This document shows positions 54,472-63,427 of a stretch of DNA of 64,000 nucleotides, one piece after another. Position 1 is the stretch's first letter. Each line of letters begins with the position of its first letter. This stretch comes from Methylomonas sp. LL1. Lineage in GTDB: Bacteria > Pseudomonadota > Gammaproteobacteria > Methylococcales > Methylomonadaceae. The DNA is taken from NCBI RefSeq assembly GCF_015711015.1, contig NZ_CP064653.1:1860001-1924000 (forward strand), written 5' to 3'. The notes beneath the pieces were generated by a model that did no database searches, was not told the origin of the DNA, and saw only the letters and a list, made by a program, of their open reading frames with translations. A program made the position numbers and the translations under genes.

Positions 54472-55416
54472 TTATCCCTTCACCGCATACACGTTGATAT
54501 AAATTCCCAATCCCAATGTGTTCATTAATCGGGAAAATGGTTGTTGCAGCCTTTTGACCAAAGCATCAACCGCCAACGCCGTCCGGCCGCTTAATTTCAG
54601 CCGCTTCGACAAGGCATTAAACGGGATGCGGGTGATCTGTTCGGTTTTCACAATGCGTAAGCCGTTCCGTTCCAACAGGACTTTCAAGCCTTGTTCGGTA
54701 AAATAATTGACATGTTCCGGCACCCATAAGCAGGCGTTATCCCGCGTTCCCAGCAGCTTGACCAAAAACGAGTCGTAATTGGGTACCGCGCAAGCCAAGA
54801 CGCCACCCGCAGCCAATAAACCGGAAACCTTTTTGATGGCCGTATCCGGTTGCAACAGATGCTCCAATACCTGCGACATCACCACCGCGCCGAACTTTTG
54901 CTCGGTTTGATATTGTTCAAACATTACCGGCAAGGGTTCATGCCCATTCAATGCTCTGAACACCCGGTTTTCGTATTGGCCGGGATTGATACTGACCGTG
55001 CCATAACCTTGGCGACGTAAAGCCTGAGTGTAAAAACCGAATCCGGAGCCGATGTCCAGCGCCAGCCGATTGCCGGACCGGTTGAGCCGATCGGCCTCGG
55101 TGCTCATGCGTTCGGCGTCGACCATACAGTTGGGAAACTCGACCTCTTTCGCCAATACTTGTTCCAAGCTGACCGGTTGGGTCAACGCTTGGCCGGAATA
55201 CTGATAGATGGCTTGCAGCCACCGCGGATCCGGCGGCTGATTCAAAAAGCCGGTGCCGCAACAGTCGCAGCGAAAAATATCAAACGCCTCGTGTGTTTCA
55301 CTGTGCGTGTACTGATAGGTTTTCCGGCGCCAATAGCTGATTTTCTCGCCGCCACAGCTGACGCAGCTGTGTAAGGTTTGTCCATAGGTGCCGGTCAGGC
55401 TCGATGCGTAATTCAT
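54472..55416 (-). CDS. Class I methyltransferase in the polysaccharide operon
   Basis: A 314-residue protein with an N-terminal Cys cluster (SCVSCGG, then FRCDCCGTGF) and a methyltransferase core (LALDIGSGFGFYTQAL for SAM binding, VVMSQVLEHLLQPDTA). It may methylate a sugar of the repeat unit or cap the chain end. It is tightly placed among glycosyltransferases, which supports a glycan substrate. Confidence 0.8.
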   Translation of the reverse strand: MNYASSLTGTYGQTLHSCVSCGGEKISYWRRKTYQYTHSETHEAFDIFRCDCCGTGFLNQPPDPRWLQAIYQYSGQALTQPVSLEQVLAKEVEFPNCMVDAERMSTEADRLNRSGNRLALDIGSGFGFYTQALRRQGYGTVSINPGQYENRVFRALNGHEPLPVMFEQYQTEQKFGAVVMSQVLEHLLQPDTAIKKVSGLLAAGGVLACAVPNYDSFLVKLLGTRDNACLWVPEHVNYFTEQGLKVLLERNGLRIVKTEQITRIPFNALSKRLKLSGRTALAVDALVKRLQQPFSRLMNTLGLGIYINVYAVKG

Positions 55417-55455
55417 GGTATGTCTCTTTGATCAGCGGTTATGACGAATACAGGT

Positions 55456-56796
55456 TTAAGGATCGGGATGCAACACGGCTGGAACTAAGCTTTGTTCAGG
55501 CAAGCCTATTCCACGGTGGCTATAGCCCGGCGCCTTGCGCCAGGGTTTGGCCAACAACGCCAACACTAGCGCTTCGATACCGAAATATAGCGGATTGGCG
55601 ATCGCGGCCCCCGCTAAGCCGTAATGGCCTACCAACAGCGGCAGGCTGATCGCTGCTGCCAGCGCGCCGCAAATCCGCCCTTTTAATACGGACTGCGTGC
55701 GTTTTTTCGCCAGCAAGGGTTGCGCCAGCACAGTTCCCAGCGCACTCAACGCCGCTCCAACCGCGATGGCGGGCATCAACACCACGGAGGCCTGATAGGA
55801 CTCGGCCAATAACAAGGCCGCGACCCAATCCTTGCACAGCATTACCAAAACAACGCCGAGGACGCCGACGCCAAAAACGCTGGCCAACCACAGCTTCAAC
55901 ACCGAAAAGGCTTCCTTGGTATTGGCCTCGGCAAAGCACTGGAAATAAGCCGGTTGAAACGTGCGCAGCAATACCATCGCGCTGCGATTGAAGGCTTCGT
56001 TGATAATGGTGTAACTGGCGGCATACAGCCCCACCTCGGCGGCGGTCAGCATATAGCCGATCACGTAACGATCGCCCAGGCCGTTGATCCAAAAAATTAA
56101 TTCCATCGGGATCAACGGCAAGGCATAGGCCCAAACCTGGCGTTTGAATTGCGCGGCCACCAAGGCCTGATTGAGATGATGGCTCCCTGTCTCGCCGCCA
56201 TGCACGATGGACCACAGTGTATTGGAGGCTACGCTGGCGAAGATGTAACCCAGCAATACCGCTCCCGGATTTTGACCTCCGCCCCAAACCAAACCAATCG
56301 CCAACAAGGGCCGCAGCACGCTGTCGGTTGTTTGCCAAAAACTGGCGCCGCGTTGCTTGCGTTCGCCTATCAATAATTGAATACCCAATTCGCGTCGCAC
56401 GGTGACCGCCAGCAGTAGCCCGGTCAGTGCAAACAAGCCGAATTCAGCACCGGCCCAATAACAATAGATTCCGCCACCCAGCATCAATAGGGCCATCGCC
56501 GTCGCGGTGGATTTGGCCGTCAGATTGAACACGGTCCTGTGTAATGCGCCTCGTTCCCGCTGATTGCGGCATTCCGGTATCAGCCGCATGCCGGCGCAAA
56601 TAAAGGGATAGGAAAACACCGCCACCCCGAGCGCGACAAAACCGTTCAACAAGGCCACCTGGCCGAAAATATCGGGCGTGACCAGTTCGGTCATCACCCG
56701 CGTACCCAGCAGCAAGGCCAGCGCCGACATCACCTGGCCGGATAATGCCCAGAAAGCGTCACCTAATAAGCGTTTTTGTTTCAATACACCGAACAT
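55456..56796 (-). CDS. Wzx-like polysaccharide flippase
   Basis: A 446-residue membrane protein with about 12-14 helices, starting MFGVLKQKRLLGDAFWALSG at 56796 (GGATGAG just upstream; a TTG seven codons earlier is possible). It resembles RfbX/Wzx flippases, which move lipid-linked repeat units to the periplasm: FGQVALLNGFVALGVAVFSY early, then a regular helix pattern. Sugar specificity cannot be read. Confidence 0.83.
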   Translation of the reverse strand: MFGVLKQKRLLGDAFWALSGQVMSALALLLGTRVMTELVTPDIFGQVALLNGFVALGVAVFSYPFICAGMRLIPECRNQRERGALHRTVFNLTAKSTATAMALLMLGGGIYCYWAGAEFGLFALTGLLLAVTVRRELGIQLLIGERKQRGASFWQTTDSVLRPLLAIGLVWGGGQNPGAVLLGYIFASVASNTLWSIVHGGETGSHHLNQALVAAQFKRQVWAYALPLIPMELIFWINGLGDRYVIGYMLTAAEVGLYAASYTIINEAFNRSAMVLLRTFQPAYFQCFAEANTKEAFSVLKLWLASVFGVGVLGVVLVMLCKDWVAALLLAESYQASVVLMPAIAVGAALSALGTVLAQPLLAKKRTQSVLKGRICGALAAAISLPLLVGHYGLAGAAIANPLYFGIEALVLALLAKPWRKAPGYSHRGIGLPEQSLVPAVLHPDP

Positions 56797-56807
56797 AAGC
56801 TCATCCG

Positions 56808-58058
56808 TCACGACCAACGTTGGCGATAAGCCGGGGATAACACCGGACCCGCCGGAACTGTAGCTGCACCAGGCTTGCGTCGGGTGCCCAGCACACTACC
56901 CCACAAAAACATCAACAAGGCATTCTGTGGAAAATACTCCCACATATTGAATGTCAGCCCCGCAACGAAAATAAACATCACCACCAAGCCTTTATGGGCG
57001 TGGACAGACATCCGTGTCGTGATCCACAAAAACAGCAGATAGGCCAGTAACCCGATCAATCCGTAACCATTCAACAAAAATAAATACAGGCTGTCGGAGT
57101 CAAACTGCCCCGGAAAATGCTCGGCGCCAAACAGGATATTGATGGTATTGGAACTCAAACCTAGCCCCCAGCCGAACAGCAAATCCATCGGATCGTGAAT
57201 ATGATTGGCAAACACTCGCTGCCACAAATCGATTCGGCCATCCTGGGTCGGATCGGCATCATCCCGGCCGCTCAACATCGGGCTCGAAGCCAGCAACAGC
57301 GCCGCCACCGCCAAAATCGGCGCGGGCATGATCAAGGCCCAACGATCACGCGGCCGCAACACCGCATATATCTGAAAAAACATCACCAGCAGCGAGCTGA
57401 TAAACGCGGTACGCGAGCCGCTCAACAAGGCCAGAAACACACTAACAGCCAGCCAGTTGCGCATGCCCGGCACCAGCGAAAATACCAAGGCGCAAGTCGC
57501 CATGCAGGCGCCGAATAAATTGGGGCTGACGAAGGTGCCGAACGGCCGCCCTCCCCCCAAAAAAGACACGCCGAACAAGGGCGGCGCCCATAAAGCCTGG
57601 GCAATCGCCAATACCGTCTGCAAGGCGATGAAATAGCGCAGATAGCTGGCGAATTTAACCAGCACATAATCGCCTGCCCCCAAACGGCTGGTGACGAATC
57701 CTATCAACGCCAGCGGCAGATATTCGAACACCCTCAGACCAGCCATCGGCACCACCAGCGGCAAGTCCAGGTACAGAGCATAGCCCACTTCGAACAATAC
57801 ATAGCTGGCGATAACGGCCATGAACGCCAGCACCGAACTGGTCAAGGCGCCTTGGCGCAGCCTCGGTTCCAAAAACGCATAGACAATCAATACCAGCAGC
57901 ATGGCTTCGCGTAGGATACGCAAACCGAAATCCTGCTGGCCGTAGACTTCCTTGACCCCTTTCCAGGCCGACTCCACCTGCGGCAAGGCCGCCACGGTAG
58001 AGGCACAAACCAACAGGAACAACAGCGCCGGCAAGTCTTTTTCCAGACGAATCCGCAT
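56808..58058 (-). CDS. Wzy/O-antigen-ligase-like polysaccharide polymerase
   Basis: A 416-residue protein with about ten helices and a long periplasmic loop near 280-320 (GRIDLWQRVFANHIHDPMDL), the Wzy_C/O-antigen ligase pattern, and SGSRTAFISSLLVM before it. In this setting it probably joins repeat units into the chain. Confidence 0.83.
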   Translation of the reverse strand: MRIRLEKDLPALLFLLVCASTVAALPQVESAWKGVKEVYGQQDFGLRILREAMLLVLIVYAFLEPRLRQGALTSSVLAFMAVIASYVLFEVGYALYLDLPLVVPMAGLRVFEYLPLALIGFVTSRLGAGDYVLVKFASYLRYFIALQTVLAIAQALWAPPLFGVSFLGGGRPFGTFVSPNLFGACMATCALVFSLVPGMRNWLAVSVFLALLSGSRTAFISSLLVMFFQIYAVLRPRDRWALIMPAPILAVAALLLASSPMLSGRDDADPTQDGRIDLWQRVFANHIHDPMDLLFGWGLGLSSNTINILFGAEHFPGQFDSDSLYLFLLNGYGLIGLLAYLLFLWITTRMSVHAHKGLVVMFIFVAGLTFNMWEYFPQNALLMFLWGSVLGTRRKPGAATVPAGPVLSPAYRQRWS

Positions 58059-58061
58059 AGT

Positions 58062-60443
58062 TTAAGCCCGCACACTCTCTTCGACGGCTTCATCCTCGGC
58101 CATCACCGGCAGAAACTCGGCATCCTGCGGCTTGCTCATCCAATCGCCCCAATTCTGGAAACGGGCATGCCACGGCGTGGAATCATTATTCCGCATGTCG
58201 CTACGTGGGTAAGCATAGCCGTAATAGGGGTAATACGAAGAGCCTTCCTTCATGTCGTTGATGATGAAGCCATTCGGTTTCACGCCCACTTGCTGCAAAC
58301 GCCGGAAACTGACTTCCAATTCCTGCGCGGTGTAACGGCCTTCCTTGACCACCAGAAAAGTCGCGTCGGCATGTTTGCCCATGATTGCGGCATCGGTGGC
58401 ACCCAGAATCGGCGGCGAATCGATCACGATATGGTTGTAAAAACTTTTCAATTGCTCCAGCGTTTCGGCCAGGTCGCCCAGCACCAGCAACTCGGCCGGA
58501 TTCAACACCATGTTGCCCCTGGGGATCAAGTCCACGCCGATTTCCGGCAGACTGACGATCACCTCGCCCAGCGTGGCTTTACCGGACAGCAAATCGGACA
58601 GTCCCGGTTGTTTATTGATGGAAAAGGTTTCGTGCAAGCGGCCGTTGCGCATGTCGGCATCAATGATCAATACCCTTTTCTTGATACTGGCCAACAGGGC
58701 CGACAGGTTGGTGCTGACGAAGGACTTGCCCATGCCGGGCGCCGGACTGCTGACCATGATGACCTTACTCATGTCGCTGGCCAGGGTCGCTTCCAAGGTT
58801 GTGCGCAAGCCTCGCAACGATTCCACCGAAATATCCAGCGGGTCCTGGCTGACCAAAATACCCGGTTCGCGATCCTTGCCTTGATCGATCAAACGCGCCA
58901 GTTGCCGCTGCTTCTTGCTATGCGGTATCGCGGCGAACAACGGCATGCCGACTTGATATTCCAGCAAGGCCGGATAATTGTCATGCCGTTGCAGCGAATG
59001 GCGTAAAAACACCAGTGCCGAGCCCAGGCTCAAACCCAACAAACCGGCAATCGCCAACAACAGGCCCGGCTTGGGCCAGTAGGGTTTTTCCGGAGTCACC
59101 GCGAAATCGACGATGCGCGAGTTGCCCAAGGAACCCGCCGCCGCGATCCGCTGTTCCTGCGCGCTATTCAGCAACGAGGTATACAGCTCGGTGTTGACCT
59201 GCACATCCCGCGCCAGACTGACCATATTTTGTTGGGTTTTGGGCAAATCCTTGATCCGTTTTTCCAGGGCGGCCAACTTGCCATTGACGCGTTTAATTTG
59301 AGCATTGGTGGCGATCATGTCGGGATGCTCGGCTTCCAGACGTTGATTCTGCTCGTCGTACTTTTGTTTCAGTTGAATGCTCAAGGTCTCCATTTCGGAA
59401 GCCTGTTTCAGCAATATCTCGGCTTCGGCGGAAATATCGACCGCGCCGTGTTGTTGCCGGTAAGCACTCAAGCCCTGCTCGGCTTTTTCCAGGCGTTCCT
59501 TGACGATAGGCAACTGGTCTTCCAGGAAGCTCAATTTTTGCGAGGCTTCGGCCGATTCCCAATTCACCGTCGCGTTAACGTAAATATTGGCAATGTCGTT
59601 GACCGATTTAGCCAGTTGTTCGGGATCGCGGCCCTTCAGTTCGACGCTAAGAATATCGGTATCCTTGGATACTTCCTGCACCGCGAAGGCTTTTTGCAAG
59701 GTCTCTATGGCCGCCAACGAGGTCTTGCGGGTCAATTCAAATTGGGTGCCCGGATGCGCGACCAACTCGCCCAGTTTGATCATCACCGGCTGGCTCTCGC
59801 CGATGTCGGCGCTAACCAAGTCTCCCACCACGCCTTCCGCCAATGCCTGATCCTTGGGTCCGCGTAATTGAAACCGGCCCTCTTCCAGCGCAATCAGGGT
59901 AAATTCCTTATGCAAATAACGATCCGGCACTTCGAATTGATCGATTTTCAATTGTTCGCCGCCCCAGGCCCAGCGGCTGAATCCCCACCAAGGTTGGGCA
60001 ATGCCCTCGTGCTTGTCGTGCTTGCGGGCCAGGGTTTCGCCGATGACGGGAAAATAACGCGGTGAATACTCGACCATCAGATTCAGATCTTCCACCACCT
60101 TGCCCAAGACCGAACGCGAGCGCAAAATTTCCACTTCGCGCTGGGCACGAGGGTTTTCCGCTTCGGTGGAGGCACTGTTCGCCTCGCTGCGTATAGTGGT
60201 GGCAAGCAGCGCCTTGTTCTTGTCGATCCGGAGCAAGGCATCGGCCTTGTAAGTACGCGGCGCCAACACCAAATACACGGCGGTCACGCTCAGCACGGCC
60301 GCCAGCGCCAACAGAATGGTTTTTCTGCCTTCGATCAGCAGATCGACATAATCGCGGATACTGACGCCCTGCTCTTCTATCCTAGCCTGGTTAATCGGCG
60401 TAAATACCGGTGTGGCTTCATTTTGAGAATACATAGTTTTCAT
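58062..60443 (-). CDS. Wzc-like co-polymerase with tyrosine kinase domain
   Basis: A 793-residue protein. A Wzz-type N-terminus with helix at about 37-57, a long periplasmic coiled coil, a GNVR-type region and a second helix (about 455-475) precede a BY-kinase domain: Walker A SSPAPGMGKSFVSTNL, Walker A' VLIIDADMR and a tyrosine-rich tail SSYYPYYGYAYPRSD. It sets chain length and couples polymerisation to export by cycling phosphorylation. Two ATGs nine bases apart are possible; AGG precedes the first. Confidence 0.92.
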   Translation of the reverse strand: MKTMYSQNEATPVFTPINQARIEEQGVSIRDYVDLLIEGRKTILLALAAVLSVTAVYLVLAPRTYKADALLRIDKNKALLATTIRSEANSASTEAENPRAQREVEILRSRSVLGKVVEDLNLMVEYSPRYFPVIGETLARKHDKHEGIAQPWWGFSRWAWGGEQLKIDQFEVPDRYLHKEFTLIALEEGRFQLRGPKDQALAEGVVGDLVSADIGESQPVMIKLGELVAHPGTQFELTRKTSLAAIETLQKAFAVQEVSKDTDILSVELKGRDPEQLAKSVNDIANIYVNATVNWESAEASQKLSFLEDQLPIVKERLEKAEQGLSAYRQQHGAVDISAEAEILLKQASEMETLSIQLKQKYDEQNQRLEAEHPDMIATNAQIKRVNGKLAALEKRIKDLPKTQQNMVSLARDVQVNTELYTSLLNSAQEQRIAAAGSLGNSRIVDFAVTPEKPYWPKPGLLLAIAGLLGLSLGSALVFLRHSLQRHDNYPALLEYQVGMPLFAAIPHSKKQRQLARLIDQGKDREPGILVSQDPLDISVESLRGLRTTLEATLASDMSKVIMVSSPAPGMGKSFVSTNLSALLASIKKRVLIIDADMRNGRLHETFSINKQPGLSDLLSGKATLGEVIVSLPEIGVDLIPRGNMVLNPAELLVLGDLAETLEQLKSFYNHIVIDSPPILGATDAAIMGKHADATFLVVKEGRYTAQELEVSFRRLQQVGVKPNGFIINDMKEGSSYYPYYGYAYPRSDMRNNDSTPWHARFQNWGDWMSKPQDAEFLPVMAEDEAVEESVRA

Positions 60444-60468
60444 AACCTATTCGTTTGAAAATGATCAG

Positions 60469-60546
60469 TTCCCCTGTTTGAAAAAGAGGGGCTAGGGGAG
60501 ATTATTTAAATAAATCCCCCTCGGTCCCCCTTTTTCAAAGGGGGAA
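60469..60546. repeat. Long imperfect intergenic palindrome
   Basis: TTCCCCTGTTTGAAAAAGAG and its complementary arm (CTTTTTCAAAGGGGGAA) enclose a second pair, GGGGAGATT/AATCCCCC, around ATTTAAATA. About 78 bases fold on themselves. This wording recurs in intergenic spaces of many bacteria as a dispersed miniature element. It separates the Wza-like gene from the Wzc-like gene within the operon. Confidence 0.72.
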
Positions 60547-60555
60547 AATCAATAT

Positions 60556-61656
60556 CTACATCCCCATCATCGCGGCTTGCGACATGATCGCGGTGAACGA
60601 GCCCGGTAAAATCTGGTTCAGCACGCGCGACCATTGCGTCACGCCGGCCGTACCCACAAACAGTGTGTCGTGGGCCTGTAACGGAAATTGATCGGCTAAA
60701 ATCATCGCATCCGGTGATTCGGCATTCAGTTGAAAAATCTCGGGATGCATATCGCCGGCGCGAATCACATAGATATCGCCGGGCCGCGAAGTATTGAAGT
60801 CCACCCCGGAAGCTTCGGCCAACGCCTGCGACAAGCTCATACGGCCCTTATTGATCTGTATCGCCTGCTGGCGATTGGCCTCGCCCATCACAAACACTTT
60901 GCTGTCTTTTTGATCGGCTATGTTCAGCACATCGCCGTCTTGCAACAGCAGGTTCTGGGTAGTCTGGCCTTTTTCATACAACGATTGCACATCCAGCTTG
61001 TAGAGTTTGCCGTCGCGGGCCAACGCCACATTGGCAAAATCGGAGTCCTTGGTAGCGCCGCCGGCGCGGCTAATGGCCTCGGCAACGGTCATCGGGGTTT
61101 CGTTCAGGGCGAGTACGCCAGGGTTTTTGACTTCCCCCACCACCGCTACCCGATGCGCTTGAAACGACAGCACGCGAATATCGAGTTTGACCTTTTTGAA
61201 ATATTTGGACAGCTCGCGGGTCAAGTCCTCGCGCGCTTCGCTGACCGTCTTGCCGGCGACATGAATATTGCCGACATAGGGGTAATACAGGTCGCCATTC
61301 TCGTCCACTACCTTACCGGCCAACTCGGGCATGATTTTCTCGCCGCCGGGATCATTCAGTTCCGGATGCTCCCACACCGTGATTTGCAATCTGTCTTGAG
61401 GGCCGATGCGATAGCTGGTTTTGCTGCTATCCAGTGGTGGAAAGTTGTTGACCACTTGGCGCCGAGCCGTTTCGCGTTCGATGATCAGGTCGGCGGTAAT
61501 CGGCACGATACGGGTTTTTTCCTTGACCAGTTGACCATCCTTCATGGTCGGCAACTCGATCTCAGTCATGTCGCCATCGCTATTCATATCCATACCCGGC
61601 GCCAAAAAACAGCCTGGTAACAGCAAAGCCAGCATGATGGGAATCAATCTAAACAT
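60556..61656 (-). CDS. Wza-like polysaccharide export lipoprotein
   Basis: A 366-residue outer-membrane export protein. The start at 61656 (AAGGAA upstream) gives a lipoprotein signal with LLLPGC, Cys16. The Poly_export domain has YRIGPQDRLQITVWEHPELN, then SLBB domains (VAVVGEVKNPGVLALNE and KVFVMGEANRQQAIQI). It forms the outer channel for the polymer and works with the Wzc-like protein encoded next. Confidence 0.92.
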   Translation of the reverse strand: MFRLIPIMLALLLPGCFLAPGMDMNSDGDMTEIELPTMKDGQLVKEKTRIVPITADLIIERETARRQVVNNFPPLDSSKTSYRIGPQDRLQITVWEHPELNDPGGEKIMPELAGKVVDENGDLYYPYVGNIHVAGKTVSEAREDLTRELSKYFKKVKLDIRVLSFQAHRVAVVGEVKNPGVLALNETPMTVAEAISRAGGATKDSDFANVALARDGKLYKLDVQSLYEKGQTTQNLLLQDGDVLNIADQKDSKVFVMGEANRQQAIQINKGRMSLSQALAEASGVDFNTSRPGDIYVIRAGDMHPEIFQLNAESPDAMILADQFPLQAHDTLFVGTAGVTQWSRVLNQILPGSFTAIMSQAAMMGM

Positions 61657-61669
61657 GGCAAATATTTCC

Positions 61670-63091
61670 TTAATAAGCATTTTTATTGATGAAGCCGGTC
61701 AACACGGTACGGAAGGCGATTTCCAAATCGAACCAAACCGACCAGTGCTGGATGTAATACAAATCGTGTTCGATGCGCTGATTTAAATCGGTGTCGCCCC
61801 GCCAGCCGTTGACTTGAGCCCAGCCGGTGATGCCGGCCTTGACCATGTGTTTTTTCATGTAATTGGGCACTTGCTCTTTAAAGACTTCGACGAAATCCGG
61901 CCGTTCGGGACGCGGACCGACCAAGGACATATCGCCCCTCAGCACATTGATCAGCTGCGGCAGTTCGTCCAGACTGGTCTTGCGCAAGAAGGCACCGAAA
62001 GGGGTCGCTCTATTTTCGCCAGGCTTGGCCCACACCGCACCGGTCTTGGCTTCAGTGCCCACCGGCATCGAGCGAAACTTCAGCATCGTGAACTTGCGGT
62101 TGTTCCAGCCCACCCGTTCTTGTTGATAGAACACCGGCCCGCGCGAACTCAATTTCACGCCCATGGCGATGATCAACATCAGCGGACTGATCAGCAGCAA
62201 TAGAATCAAGGCCAGCAAGCGGTCTTCCATTTCCTTGATATAGCGATTAATGCCGTGCAGCGGCGACACCGAGACATCCAGGGTCGGTATACCGGCCACT
62301 GTATTCAGACTCAGAAACTTGCTTTGCTTGAAGGCGAAGCAATCGATCACCAGCCGGATACTGACCGGCAAATGCCTTAATTCGTGTTGCACCCGTTCGG
62401 CCAGCGATGCGCCGGGGAAAGCCACCCAAACTTCGTCCACCGCTTGCTTGGAAATCAAACCGGTCAAATCGCTTAATTTGCCCAAACGCGGCAGCGAAAA
62501 ATCACCGACATCCAGCCTGTCTTCCAAGCGGTCATCGACAAAACCGACCACCTGCAATCCGGCCCAGGACGACTGATTCAACTGCCGGCTAACGGCAACC
62601 GCCATCTGATTCAAGCCGACCAAAATGATACGGCCCTGGCTCCAACCCCTGGCGCGCAACCACTTCAGGACTTGAGCCAGCACGCCACGAGCCGCCAACA
62701 TAAACACCAGCCCCAATGCGCCCCAGGAAGCGATCCAGCGGTAACTGGAACCGAACCAGAAATGTAATCTGACCAGGGCCACGATGGACACTACCGCCAG
62801 CAAGGCCAACAACCAAGCGCGGACGATGCGCGGAATTTCGCCGCGCATCGCATCGTTGCGCCAGGGCCGATACACTTGGCCGATTTCAAAAAAGATGATA
62901 GCGCCCAAAATGCCTAAGGCAATCACGAAGCGGTAATGCTGATCGATCACGAATTCGCGCAACCAAAAATAGTGCGCCAGCCAGGCGGCTCCCAATAACA
63001 TGACCACATCGATAACCCTCAACAACAGGATCACCGTGTGCCCGTATTGCTTGAACAACCCGTTGAAGATATTTCCCAAACTGAGTGGCAT
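61670..63091 (-). CDS. Undecaprenyl-phosphate sugar phosphotransferase (WcaJ-like)
   Basis: A 473-residue membrane enzyme that starts repeat-unit synthesis by moving a sugar-phosphate (usually glucose-1-P) to undecaprenyl phosphate. The start at 63091 is taken at [13 protein letters not shown]; upstream extension is not supported. Four helices and a CoA-binding-like domain (about 145-260) precede the sugar transferase domain with [34 protein letters not shown] and GPRPERPD. It is first in the operon. Confidence 0.93.
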   Translation of the reverse strand: MPLSLGNIFNGLFKQYGHTVILLLRVIDVVMLLGAAWLAHYFWLREFVIDQHYRFVIALGILGAIIFFEIGQVYRPWRNDAMRGEIPRIVRAWLLALLAVVSIVALVRLHFWFGSSYRWIASWGALGLVFMLAARGVLAQVLKWLRARGWSQGRIILVGLNQMAVAVSRQLNQSSWAGLQVVGFVDDRLEDRLDVGDFSLPRLGKLSDLTGLISKQAVDEVWVAFPGASLAERVQHELRHLPVSIRLVIDCFAFKQSKFLSLNTVAGIPTLDVSVSPLHGINRYIKEMEDRLLALILLLLISPLMLIIAMGVKLSSRGPVFYQQERVGWNNRKFTMLKFRSMPVGTEAKTGAVWAKPGENRATPFGAFLRKTSLDELPQLINVLRGDMSLVGPRPERPDFVEVFKEQVPNYMKKHMVKAGITGWAQVNGWRGDTDLNQRIEHDLYYIQHWSVWFDLEIAFRTVLTGFINKNAY

Positions 63092-63133
63092 ATTTGCTAA
63101 ACCCCTGTTTCGTCTTTGTACAATGAAGAATCC

Positions 63134-63178
63134 TGGCACCTTTGGATGCCACCCAAAGCAACCGATGAAACTGGTTGC
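63134..63178 (-). promoter_or_regulatory. Two inverted repeats before the polysaccharide operon
   Basis: TGGCACC...GGATGCCA (63134-63151) is an 18-base near-palindrome, and GCAACC/GGTTGC (63158-63178) a second pair, 43 and 67 bases before the wcaJ-like start. They look like operators for a repressor or activator. A sigma54-type -24/-12 pair was looked for and not found with correct spacing. Confidence 0.45.
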
Positions 63179-63242
63179 CACGCTTAGGGACAAAGCTTAC
63201 AGAGGCAAGATGAGAACAATCCGTGGATTGGATTAAGATCGG

Positions 63243-63338
63243 ATGAAAGCAGAATTAGATTTATATGAAGCCAGACGCTACATTGTCAGCTTATTTAGTG
63301 GCAAGGCATCTAGCCAGGAAACTGTACAAATGTGTTAG
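63243..63338 (+). CDS. Possible 31-residue small protein
   Basis: ATG at 63243 opens a frame of 31 residues starting MKAELDLYEARRYIVSLFSG and ending SQETVQMC. Helical and charged; weak ribosome-binding site. Divergent from the polysaccharide operon. Could be chance; the other bases of 63092-63427 hold only the inverted repeats and promoters. Confidence 0.25.
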   Translation: MKAELDLYEARRYIVSLFSGKASSQETVQMC

Positions 63339-63427
63339 GCTTTTACCTCTTTCAATGACTCGGGACAGGTCTGTCTGGTTGATCGAGCAAACCCCAGGAC
63401 TCAATGCTTACAGCAAGAGCATGCCTC

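Noticed and set aside
63120-63160. Sigma54 promoter for the polysaccharide operon
   Set aside because: GG and GC elements are eleven bases apart, so the text is better read as a dyad operator.
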